DNA of 54,274 nt, from the NCBI GenBank assembly GCA_030523345.1, contig JAUNIR010000006.1:1-54274 (forward strand), in the 5' to 3' direction. This DNA is from Lachnospiraceae bacterium. Its GTDB lineage: Bacteria > Bacillota > Clostridia > Lachnospirales > Lachnospiraceae. Both the position numbers and the translations under genes were made by a program. Under the pieces are notes generated by a model, which did no database searches, had not been told where the DNA came from, and saw only the letters and a list, made by a program, of their open reading frames with translations. This document shows, piece by piece, positions 8,432 through 16,946 of this stretch (position 1 is the stretch's first letter; each line of letters begins with the position of its first letter).

Positions 8432-10379
8432 AAAGAATTTAAAAGCGGAATATGATACTGAGCTGCTAAAACAGACAGAAAGCTACACGTATTATATAAA
8501 ACATGTAGAAAACAATGATAAAGACGTAATAAATGAAGGGGAACATGAAAATGTCCCCTTTATTTGCATGAAAGAAACAGATAATTGTGAATCTGAGGAA
8601 CAAACAGAATTAGTAGTTTCTTTAATAGAAGAGACCAATACATTTAGGACATATGAATGTGGTGACTATTTCATTTACGAAAGCGTGAAAGGTGTCTCTA
8701 GCGATGAGGAGAGGCTAGAATTAGTCACAAATGCTTATAAATTAAATGCAGATTATATTTATAGTGATGTAGATAATATCACATGTGATGGAAAAAGGAT
8801 AGCTCCGTTCTATAAACCATGCTTTTCAAAGGATACAGCGAAGTGTTTTGATTACTTTTCAGATTTTTATGCAGTAAAAAAGATGAAAAGTAAAATGGAT
8901 ATTCAGTGTTATGAAAAAATATCACACATCGAAAAAGTGCTATTTCACTACATTATAGATAATAACAATTGTAATCCAAATGAAGTATACAAATTAAATA
9001 ACAAGGGATATGAAACAAGTGATTTTTATGTGTCTGAAATAGGAATTCAGGAAGATAAAGACTGTATAAGCATAATTATCCCTTCAAAGGACAGGCCAGA
9101 TCTTATAAGGACATGTCTTGCAGGTATAGAAAAAGCAAAAATTAAATCAGGAATTAACACTTTAAATGTGGTTATAGTTGATAATGGAAGTACAGATATC
9201 CACAAAAAAGAGATAACAGATGTTATAAATGGTGTAAAACAGCGGAATACGGGGATTTCTGTATCATACCTGTATGAACAGGCAGAATTTAACTTTTCGT
9301 ATATGTGTAATCGAGGAGCAAAAGAGTCTACTGGAAAATATCTATTATTCATGAATGATGATATAGAAATTACAGATGAGCAGTTCCTTCTTAAAATGCT
9401 TTATTTTGCAAAAATGGATCATGTAGGTGCTGTTGGATGTAAGCTTTTATATCCAGGAGAAGAGAGACGAATTCAGCATGTGGGAATTACATGCCTTAAA
9501 TACCCAGGACCATCACATAAGCTTTCTACATTTTCAGATGATGAGGTACTGTATTTTGGAAGAAATAGAGGGGTTCATAATGTGCTTGCTGTTACGGCTG
9601 CTTGCCTTATGGTTTCAAACGAAAAATTCTTCAAAATTGGCGGTTTTCATGATAAAATGAAGGTTGGCTATAACGATGTGGATTTATGCGTTTCTCTTTA
9701 TGAAAATGGATATTTGAATGTTGTTAATAATGAAGCGTGTCTCGTACATCATGAGTCGATTTCAAGAGGTAGAGACAGCGCTAGTGAAGAGAAGCTAAAA
9801 CGTCTTGATCAGGAAAGAAATCTTTTATATGAAAGGCACCCTTGGCTACTTACAGAAGGTGACCCTTATTACAATGTTAATCTTGCCGAAGATTTTCTTG
9901 ATTATAGAGTAAATGTTATTCCTGATTTTGAAAGAAGAGATTACGAATCTCTGCAAAAGCAAGAATATAATGCTTTTGTTAACAAGGCAGAACATGCTGC
10001 ACAAAAAGCCAATGCGGTTCCAGCAACTAAAAATATGTTCATGAATGTGGAAGAGATTTCAAGAAACAGAAATTTCATGGAGATAAGAGGCTGGGCGCTT
10101 ATTAATAAGAAAATCAATTATCTATATGACACATTTATTACAGTAATGGGCGAGGATGGCAACTTCTATACGTATGAAACGGTGCCGGTAAAAAGAGACG
10201 ATCTTAAAGAAGTGTTCCCTGAGGCTCTTAATACGGAGCTTTCTGGATTTTTTGCAAGGGTGCCTGCATCAAGTGTTAAGTTGTCAGATGATGGTGAACT
10301 GTTAAGATGTGGCGTATTGATAATAAATAAACAGACTGGAAAGAAGTATTATGCAGGATTTAGAAAAGCAGACATTTGA
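8418..10379 (+). CDS. GT2 glycosyltransferase with a decayed N-terminal GT2-like half
   Basis: A 653-residue protein. The active-looking GT2 domain spans about 213-455: SIIIPSKDRPDLI (217-230), VIVDNGSTD (252-260), the DxD-like MNDDIE (312-317), GGFHDKMKVGYNDVDLC near 408-424 and the HHESISRG end. Residues about 100-190 still resemble the first GT2 domain of the downstream 679-residue protein (ADYIYSD, a KP element, a VLFHY element) but lack the nucleotide-binding start, DHDD and FDGSQDHD motifs. About 200 C-terminal residues form an extra domain. It transfers an unidentified sugar during chain assembly. It overlaps the previous gene by 14 bases and the next by 29. Confidence 0.85.
   Translation: MWLSKKNLKAEYDTELLKQTESYTYYIKHVENNDKDVINEGEHENVPFICMKETDNCESEEQTELVVSLIEETNTFRTYECGDYFIYESVKGVSSDEERLELVTNAYKLNADYIYSDVDNITCDGKRIAPFYKPCFSKDTAKCFDYFSDFYAVKKMKSKMDIQCYEKISHIEKVLFHYIIDNNNCNPNEVYKLNNKGYETSDFYVSEIGIQEDKDCISIIIPSKDRPDLIRTCLAGIEKAKIKSGINTLNVVIVDNGSTDIHKKEITDVINGVKQRNTGISVSYLYEQAEFNFSYMCNRGAKESTGKYLLFMNDDIEITDEQFLLKMLYFAKMDHVGAVGCKLLYPGEERRIQHVGITCLKYPGPSHKLSTFSDDEVLYFGRNRGVHNVLAVTAACLMVSNEKFFKIGGFHDKMKVGYNDVDLCVSLYENGYLNVVNNEACLVHHESISRGRDSASEEKLKRLDQERNLLYERHPWLLTEGDPYYNVNLAEDFLDYRVNVIPDFERRDYESLQKQEYNAFVNKAEHAAQKANAVPATKNMFMNVEEISRNRNFMEIRGWALINKKINYLYDTFITVMGEDGNFYTYETVPVKRDDLKEVFPEALNTELSGFFARVPASSVKLSDDGELLRCGVLIINKQTGKKYYAGFRKADI
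8536..8560 (+). other. GAAA-tetraloop hairpin in the start of the 653-residue GT gene
   Basis: AAGGGGAACAT (8536-8546) and ATGTCCCCTT (8551-8560) pair with one bulged A around a GAAA loop, followed by TTATTTG. A GNRA-type loop on a C/G-rich stem is a stable RNA fold. It lies about 120 nt into the coding sequence, at codons 40-48. It resembles a weak terminator but has only a short T-rich tail. Role unknown. Confidence 0.45.
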
Positions 10380-12390
10380 GTACTATAAGGAACTTTACGA
10401 GAAGGAACTTAAGAAAAACGAAGAACTCACAGAAGCTTTAGTTACAGCTGAGACCCAAAGAGATGACTATAAGTTCCATCTCGATAACATCCATAATTCT
10501 CTATTATGGCGTGTAATGTATCCTTTCAGAATGTGCTGGAGTCATTTTAAAAATATTTTCATTAGAATCAGAAGATACAGTAGTTTTAAACAGCTCAAGA
10601 AAAAGATACAGAGTAAGATTATTGAGAGAAAAGCATATAAGAGCTACGGAACATTAAGCATGCCATCGGAGGATGAGGTAAAGCGTCAAAGAGATATAAA
10701 ATTCTCAAAAGACATCACAATCTCTATTCTTGTTCCTTTGTATAACACTCCGGAAAAGTTCTTAAGGGAAATGATAGAATCTGTAGTTAACCAGACATAT
10801 GTTAAATGGGAACTTTGTCTTGCTGATGGATCGGACGCTGAACATACAGATGTCGCACGTATTTGTGACGAATATGTAAAAAAAGACGAGGAGACAGCTA
10901 AGTCATACGGTCTTAGTAAGAGTCGAATTGTATACAAGAAACTGGAGAAAAACCTTGGTATTTCTGGAAATACCAATGCATGTCTTGAAATGGCTACAGG
11001 TGAGTACATTGGTCTTTTTGATCATGATGACATATTACATCCAGAGGCTCTTTTTGAGTATATGCAGGTAATATGTAATGAAGATGCAGACTATATTTAC
11101 TGTGATGAGACAACATTTACTGGAAACTCCATCGATAAGATGATTACTCTTCATTTTAAGCCTGATTTCGCTATAGATAATTTACGTGCGAATAACTATA
11201 TATGTCATTTTTCAGTATTTTCAAGAAATCTTATAGATAAGACAGGGCTTTTTAGAAGCGAATTTGATGGTAGTCAGGATCACGATTTGATATTGAGACT
11301 CACAGCAAATGCGGAAAAGATTGTTCACGTACCTCGAATTCTTTATTATTGGAGATCTCATGCAGGATCTGTTGCATCCGACATTAATGCTAAGTCATAC
11401 GCTATTGACGCGGCTAAGGGTGCGGTAGCGGCTCACTTGACTAGCCAGGGATTTTCAGACTTTAAGATTGAAAGCTCACGTGCCTTTGAAACAATTTTCA
11501 GAATTAGATATCACTTAGTAGATAAACCGCTTGTATCAATACTTATTCCAAATAAGGATCATGTGGCTGATTTGAGAAGATGTATTGATTCAATAACAAC
11601 TAAGACATCTTATGAAAAATATGAAATCATCATAATAGAGAACAATTCAACAGATGCTGACACATTCTCATATTATGAGACTCTTGAAAAGCATCCTGCA
11701 ATCAAGGTTGTTAAATTTGAAGGAGAATTCAACTATTCTAAAATTAATAACTTTGGTGCAAAGGAAGCGAAGGGAGAATATCTTATTCTCCTCAATAATG
11801 ACACAGAAGTTGTTACAAGAAACTGGATTGAGGAACTTCTCATGTATGCGCAGAGGGAAGACGTAGGTGCTGTTGGATGTATGCTTTACTATGATGATTA
11901 TGCAATACAGCATGCAGGTATAGTAATTGGACTTGGTGCTCATAGAACAGCAGGCCATACTCACTACAGAATGGGTAAAGATAATCTCGGATATATGGGA
12001 AGGCTTTGCTATGCACAGAACGTGACTGCAGTTACAGGTGCATGCATGATGACAAAGAAGTCACTGTTTGATGAGCTAGGCGGACTTGACGAGGAATTTG
12101 CTGTTGCACTTAATGATGTTGATTACTGCTTAAGACTTAGAAAACTTGGAAAGCTTAATGTATTTACTCCATTTGCAGAGTTATTCCACTATGAATCAAA
12201 ATCTAGGGGAACGGACGTAACGGAAAAGGCATCTAAGGAAAATGCAGATAGATATAATAAGGAGTGCGAACTCTTTAGAACGAGATGGAAAGAGGAACTT
12301 GAAAAGGGAGATCCATATTATAATCCTAATTTTTCGTTAGACTATAGTAACTATGTATTAAAGGGAAACCCGAAAGGAATGGTAGAGTGA
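10351..12390 (+). CDS. Bifunctional tandem GT2 glycosyltransferase with N-terminal coiled coil
   Basis: A 679-residue protein. Residues 1-50 are charged and heptad-like, then SLLWRVMYPFR (50-60), a common lead-in to these enzymes. GT2 domain 1 spans about 122-380: ISILVPLYNTPE, DHDD at 224-227, FDGSQDHD at 305-312. GT2 domain 2 starts near 390: VSILIPNKDHV, ENNSTD, NNDTEVV, GACMM, LNDVDYCLRL, HYESKSRG. Both halves keep their donor-site acidic motifs, so two linkages may be made by one protein. It overlaps the previous gene by 29 bases. It is the intact member of three related tandem proteins in this locus. Confidence 0.9.
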   Translation: MQDLEKQTFEYYKELYEKELKKNEELTEALVTAETQRDDYKFHLDNIHNSLLWRVMYPFRMCWSHFKNIFIRIRRYSSFKQLKKKIQSKIIERKAYKSYGTLSMPSEDEVKRQRDIKFSKDITISILVPLYNTPEKFLREMIESVVNQTYVKWELCLADGSDAEHTDVARICDEYVKKDEETAKSYGLSKSRIVYKKLEKNLGISGNTNACLEMATGEYIGLFDHDDILHPEALFEYMQVICNEDADYIYCDETTFTGNSIDKMITLHFKPDFAIDNLRANNYICHFSVFSRNLIDKTGLFRSEFDGSQDHDLILRLTANAEKIVHVPRILYYWRSHAGSVASDINAKSYAIDAAKGAVAAHLTSQGFSDFKIESSRAFETIFRIRYHLVDKPLVSILIPNKDHVADLRRCIDSITTKTSYEKYEIIIIENNSTDADTFSYYETLEKHPAIKVVKFEGEFNYSKINNFGAKEAKGEYLILLNNDTEVVTRNWIEELLMYAQREDVGAVGCMLYYDDYAIQHAGIVIGLGAHRTAGHTHYRMGKDNLGYMGRLCYAQNVTAVTGACMMTKKSLFDELGGLDEEFAVALNDVDYCLRLRKLGKLNVFTPFAELFHYESKSRGTDVTEKASKENADRYNKECELFRTRWKEELEKGDPYYNPNFSLDYSNYVLKGNPKGMVE

Positions 12391-14117
12391 TGACTTATAA
12401 AGAGAAGTACGAATTTTGGAGAAGTGATAAATATTTTGATAAAGAAACACATGACGAACTCGAGTCAATCAAACATGATGAAGCAGAAATAGAGGATAGA
12501 TTTTATAAGGATCTTGAGTTTGGTACAGGTGGTTTAAGAGGCGTAATTGGTGCAGGTACTAACAGAATGAATCTTTTCACTGTTAGAAAAGCAACTCAGG
12601 GACTTGCCAATTATATAACAAAACAGGGTACAGGCGATAAGGGTGTTGCTATAGCATATGACTCGAGATATATGTCTAAGGAATTTGCCGATGAAGCAGC
12701 TCTTTGTCTTAATGCCAACGGAATTAAATCATTTGTATTCAGTACACTTCATCCAACACCAATGCTTTCATTTGCAGTGAGATATCTTGGCGCTACAGCA
12801 GGTATTGTAATTACAGCTAGCCATAATCCGCCTGAATATAACGGATATAAAGTTTACTGGGAGGACGGTGCTCAGATTACACCACCAAGAGACGCACATA
12901 TTATCGCTGAAGTTAATGCTGTCGAAAGTTACAGAGATGCTAAGACAATGGGTAAGGAGGCAGCTATAGCAGGCCGTCTTTACAATGTAATAGGTGATGA
13001 CCTTGATGATGCATACATGGAAGAGCTTAAAAAGCTTATCATTCATCCAGATGTTATTAAGGAAGTTGCAGATGATATTAAGATTGTGTATACACCATTC
13101 CACGGAACAGGAAACATCCCTGTAAGGAGAATTTTAGAGGAACTCGGATTCAAGCATGTATATGTTGTTAAAGAGCAGGAACTCCCTGATCCAAAATTTA
13201 CTACACTTGAGTATCCTAATCCAGAAGATGCTAAGGCTTTTGATCTTGCACTTAAGCTTGCAAAAGAAGTTGATGCGGATATCGTGCTTGCAACAGACCC
13301 TGACGCAGATAGACTCGGAATATATGCTAAGGATGACAAGAGTGGTGAATATAAGGCGTTCACTGGTAATATGTCAGGAATGCTTATTGCAGAATACATT
13401 TTAAGAGAGCGTACTAAGATGGGCACAATGCCTGAGAACCCTGCTCTTGTTAAGACAATTGTTACTACTAACCTTGCAGATCCTATTGCTGCAGACTATA
13501 ACGTTCGTTTGGTAGAAGTACTTACAGGATTTAAGTTCATTGGTGAACAGATTAAGTGGTTTATCGAACAGGGAACATATAATTATGTATTCGGACTTGA
13601 GGAAAGCTATGGATGTCTTGCTGGTACTCACGCAAGAGACAAAGACGCCGTAGTTGCAGTTATGTGTCTCTGTGAAGTTGCTGCGTTCTGCAAGAAACAG
13701 GGAATTACAGTATGGGATCAGATGATCAATATCTATGAGAAATATGGATATTTTGCAGAAGGAATTCATACAATAACACTTAAGGGAATCGAAGGCGCTG
13801 ATAAGATTAAGTCTATGATGGAAGCTATAAGAACAAATCCACCAAAGGAATTTGCAGGTCTTAAAGTTTTAAGCTTCAGAGATTATAAGCTTAACGAAAT
13901 TACAGATATAGCTACTGGAAACAAAACAGAAACAGGACTTCCAACATCAAATGTTCTCTATTTTGATCTTGAAAATAATTCATGGTGTTGTATGAGACCT
14001 TCAGGAACAGAACCTAAGATTAAGTTCTATATGGGAATCAAGGGAGAGAACCTCGATGATGCTGATGCTAAGTTAGAGGCTCTTAAGACAGCAGTAATAG
14101 AGGCGGTAGAGGCTTGA
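12390..14117 (+). CDS. pgcA: Alpha-phosphoglucomutase / phosphomannomutase
   Basis: A 575-residue phosphohexomutase of the long PgcA class. It interconverts hexose-6-phosphate and hexose-1-phosphate and so feeds nucleotide-sugar synthesis. The active-site phosphoserine lies in TASHNPPEYNGYK (Ser144), the metal loop is TDPDADRLG, the sugar-binding loop is GLEESYG, and the phosphate loop is PSGTEPKIKFY. ATG 12390 shares one base with the preceding stop (TGATG); a GTG three bases earlier is in frame and sits at slightly better distance from AAAGGAA at 12373-12379. Whether glucose or mannose phosphate is preferred cannot be told here. The symbol follows the B. subtilis enzyme of the same class. 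Confidence 0.92.
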   Translation: MTYKEKYEFWRSDKYFDKETHDELESIKHDEAEIEDRFYKDLEFGTGGLRGVIGAGTNRMNLFTVRKATQGLANYITKQGTGDKGVAIAYDSRYMSKEFADEAALCLNANGIKSFVFSTLHPTPMLSFAVRYLGATAGIVITASHNPPEYNGYKVYWEDGAQITPPRDAHIIAEVNAVESYRDAKTMGKEAAIAGRLYNVIGDDLDDAYMEELKKLIIHPDVIKEVADDIKIVYTPFHGTGNIPVRRILEELGFKHVYVVKEQELPDPKFTTLEYPNPEDAKAFDLALKLAKEVDADIVLATDPDADRLGIYAKDDKSGEYKAFTGNMSGMLIAEYILRERTKMGTMPENPALVKTIVTTNLADPIAADYNVRLVEVLTGFKFIGEQIKWFIEQGTYNYVFGLEESYGCLAGTHARDKDAVVAVMCLCEVAAFCKKQGITVWDQMINIYEKYGYFAEGIHTITLKGIEGADKIKSMMEAIRTNPPKEFAGLKVLSFRDYKLNEITDIATGNKTETGLPTSNVLYFDLENNSWCCMRPSGTEPKIKFYMGIKGENLDDADAKLEALKTAVIEAVEA

Positions 14118-15268
14118 TACAACTGCTTATTAGTAATAAAAAAATAAGAACAGCTTTATTAGTTATAATGGCATTATTGGCCTGTGTATCGTTATTACAA
14201 GGTGTCAGAAATGCTGTTAGAGATTCTCAGGATTTTCAGTGGGATGCTATGAAAGTTTTCTCAATGAGAATAAATCCTTATGACGAATCAGACAGTATGA
14301 ACCCAAGCGGAATATTAGATGAGTATGGCTACGATGAGTATTACCTTCAGATGGAGGCTAATCAGTTTCCATCCCTCTTAATGCTTCTTCTGCCATTTGC
14401 CCCATTAAAGCCGCTTACAGCGAGATACGTTTGGATTGTATGTAATCTTGTGTTTACGTTTTTAATAATTCTGTTACTGAGAAAAACCTTCCTTAAAGAT
14501 TTGGATGGTTACTGGTTCAGTATTATTAGCCTGTTAATGATAGCAGGAACTCCTTACAGGAATCAGATGGGGGTTGGACAGCATACACTTTTTGCATTTT
14601 GTCTGTTCTTAGTAGCGGTATATTATTCTGAATATTGTGAAAAAAGAAACGCGATAGTAACAACGTTGGCTCTGTTTGTTTGTTACTTTAAATACACATT
14701 AACAGTGCCACTAGTTTTGTATTTTGTATATAAGAAAAGATATAAAGAGGTCATAATTTCTGCATTTATGCATGTTATTTTGACCGGAGTAAGCGCTTGG
14801 TGGTTATCAGACAGTTTTCTTAATATGATAATTAAGCCTCTCAAGGTATCATCTAATCTGGCAGCAGAAGGAGGACTTGATATTTCAGCGTTGCTTAAAG
14901 GCTCGCCTATATCATATTTTCTTGCGCTTATTATAATGGTAGTTCTGTTAGCTATGGCTGTAAAGCTTCCGGAAGGATGTGACAGATCATACATATCAGT
15001 GCTGGCGCTATGGTCATTAATAATTACATATCACAGGACATATGATTTCTTTGTTATGATTGTGGCAGTGGCATTATTCCTTGAAATGAAGGAATTAGAT
15101 AAATTAAAAATATATTATATAGTAACTACGCTGGCGGTTTTCTTTGTACTGCGTCTGTTCCATGAAGCAGATTTAAGTAAGATTGTTGTTGGAGCAATGT
15201 ATTATGCTCTGACGTTTGTAGTTACATATAAGGTTATGAGGTTAATATGGACAAGAAAAGCAAGCTGA
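14114..15268 (+). CDS. GT87/DUF2029-like integral membrane glycosyltransferase
   Basis: A 384-residue polytopic protein with about nine or ten hydrophobic spans, beginning at about residues 14-30. The first outer loop carries acidic residues followed by an NPYDE element, and a later segment reads QFPSLLMLLLPF, both reminiscent of GT-C enzymes of the GT87 family. These use polyprenyl-phosphate sugars as donors on the outer membrane face. It starts with TTG, overlapping the preceding TGA (TTGA), with GAGG-type sequence upstream. With the GtrA-like gene next door it may form a lipid-linked sugar side-chain system. The family call is by pattern and is not certain. Confidence 0.65.
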   Translation: MIQLLISNKKIRTALLVIMALLACVSLLQGVRNAVRDSQDFQWDAMKVFSMRINPYDESDSMNPSGILDEYGYDEYYLQMEANQFPSLLMLLLPFAPLKPLTARYVWIVCNLVFTFLIILLLRKTFLKDLDGYWFSIISLLMIAGTPYRNQMGVGQHTLFAFCLFLVAVYYSEYCEKRNAIVTTLALFVCYFKYTLTVPLVLYFVYKKRYKEVIISAFMHVILTGVSAWWLSDSFLNMIIKPLKVSSNLAAEGGLDISALLKGSPISYFLALIIMVVLLAMAVKLPEGCDRSYISVLALWSLIITYHRTYDFFVMIVAVALFLEMKELDKLKIYYIVTTLAVFFVLRLFHEADLSKIVVGAMYYALTFVVTYKVMRLIWTRKAS

Positions 15269-15702
15269 TCAAGCAAATTCTTAAATTCGGAGTTGTTGGG
15301 GGATTATCTTTTGTAATCGATTTTGTTATCACACTTATAGTTTCGACTGTCTTAAGAACAGTTGGTATGAGTGTTGAAAATGCAGCTACAGTGGCTGGAC
15401 TTTTCGGTTTTATGATTTCGCTCATATTTAATTATATTATGAGTATGAAGTTCGTATTTGAAAGAAAAGAAGACATGGATAGAAAGAAGGAGTTCATAAT
15501 TTTTGCTCTTCTATCAGCTATAGGTCTTGGAATTAACGAACTTATTCTTTATTTTGGAGTTTTGATTTGCAATACACAGATGCCTGCGATAGTTGATGCA
15601 TATCCTACAATTGTTACAGCAGGAGTTAAGATAATAGCAACAGGTATTGTCATGGTATACAACTTTGTAAGTAGAAAGATGACACTTGAGAAAAAAGATT
15701 GA
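15247..15702 (+). CDS. GtrA-family membrane protein
   Basis: A 151-residue protein with four predicted membrane spans and the GtrA hallmarks: FGVVGGLSFVIDF in span 1 and FNYIMSMKFVF after span 2. GtrA proteins are thought to help flip polyprenyl-phosphate-linked sugars or to assist such transfer. The gene overlaps the upstream membrane glycosyltransferase by 22 bases, so the two are probably made together, which fits a flippase-plus-transferase pair. The substrate is unknown. Confidence 0.85.
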   Translation: MDKKSKLIKQILKFGVVGGLSFVIDFVITLIVSTVLRTVGMSVENAATVAGLFGFMISLIFNYIMSMKFVFERKEDMDRKKEFIIFALLSAIGLGINELILYFGVLICNTQMPAIVDAYPTIVTAGVKIIATGIVMVYNFVSRKMTLEKKD

Positions 15703-15720
15703 TTTAAATATTCAGGTAAT

Positions 15721-16938
15721 ATGTTAATAGGTGAGAAGGTAAAAAAAACTGAATACTTAAAACGTCTTTTGGTGTTGATGCTCTGCATTATATCAACAAT
15801 GTTTATTCTAGTTGGGTGTAGTGATGAAAGAATCATTTACCCTGTAGAAGTTGTAGAAAAGGAAGAAGCTGAAGAACTCATAGATGGCGAAGAGACATCA
15901 GATGAGGACAGCGAAAGCCTGACTGATGAGGTGGAAGAGACTGAAGAAGACGAGGAGTTTGAACTCCTTGATGTGGATGAAACGGAAGCCGAGGAAGATG
16001 AGGAAGGCAATGCAGTAACAAATGAAGGAGAGAAAATCGTAGATTTAGTCTTCTTTATGGGACAGTCTAATATGTCGGGAGCAGGTGGAAATGCAGCTCT
16101 CGCACCAGATGTGTTAGAAGGTCAAGGATATGAGTTCAGAGCTGTATCAGATCCGACAAAGCTATATGGTATTACAGAGCCTTTTGGTAAAAACGAATCA
16201 TTTATTGGTGGAATATGTGATCTTCCAGGGGCAAAGAAAGGTTCAATAGTTTCGTGCTTTGCTAACGAATATTATGCGCTTACGGGAGTTCCTATTGTCG
16301 GGGTTTCTGCATCACAGGGAGCGTCGACAACAGAGATTTGGTTAAGCTCAGGGTTCCAGAATGACATGGATCAGAGATTTAACACATCTGTAAAGTGGCT
16401 TGAAGATAACGGATACTATATAAGAAACAGATATGCTATATGGTTTCAGGGAGAATCCGATGCAGCAAATCATGTTTCACCAGATTTGTACAATACAAAT
16501 ATGGACAATATAATAAGACCTCTATTTATTGGAGGACTTACGAAGGTATTTATTGTAACACCAGGAAGAACGCTGAGCATCAAGAACTATTTTGATGATA
16601 TTATTGATGAACAGCTTACAATGTGTAAGGAAAGTGGATACTATGCACTTGGTACAAACATTTTGTCAAAAGTGCCTGCCTCAAATCTTGTGGATGAATG
16701 GCATTATAACCAGCAGACACTTAACCTTATTGGCATAGAAACTGCGAGAAGTGCAGCTTTTTATACATTAAATCGTGCTGAGAGAATCGATTATGATTAT
16801 GAGCATGATGAAGTGTTTATTCCAGATGGATTTGATTATTCAGGGGAAGAAACAGTGGAACCTTACGATTTGTCTGATGTCCAGAAGCTAGTAGATGCAT
16901 ACTGGGAGGACTATATTGCAAGGAATAGAGAAGAATAA
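15721..16938 (+). CDS. Lipoprotein SASA/CE6-like carbohydrate acetylesterase
   Basis: A 405-residue exported lipoprotein. A basic, hydrophobic signal ends in ILVGC, with Cys33 the likely lipidation site. Residues about 45-105 are an extremely acidic linker. The catalytic domain has the three SGNH/SASA blocks: GQSNM with Ser116, WFQGESD at 241-247, and DEWH at 325-328. Such enzymes remove O-acetyl groups from sugars outside the membrane. In a polysaccharide locus, with an MBOAT O-acyltransferase 8 kb away, it may trim acetyl groups on the exported polymer (inference). AGGTAA lies just upstream of the ATG. Confidence 0.85.
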   Translation: MLIGEKVKKTEYLKRLLVLMLCIISTMFILVGCSDERIIYPVEVVEKEEAEELIDGEETSDEDSESLTDEVEETEEDEEFELLDVDETEAEEDEEGNAVTNEGEKIVDLVFFMGQSNMSGAGGNAALAPDVLEGQGYEFRAVSDPTKLYGITEPFGKNESFIGGICDLPGAKKGSIVSCFANEYYALTGVPIVGVSASQGASTTEIWLSSGFQNDMDQRFNTSVKWLEDNGYYIRNRYAIWFQGESDAANHVSPDLYNTNMDNIIRPLFIGGLTKVFIVTPGRTLSIKNYFDDIIDEQLTMCKESGYYALGTNILSKVPASNLVDEWHYNQQTLNLIGIETARSAAFYTLNRAERIDYDYEHDEVFIPDGFDYSGEETVEPYDLSDVQKLVDAYWEDYIARNREE

Positions 16939-16946
16939 TTAGTAAT

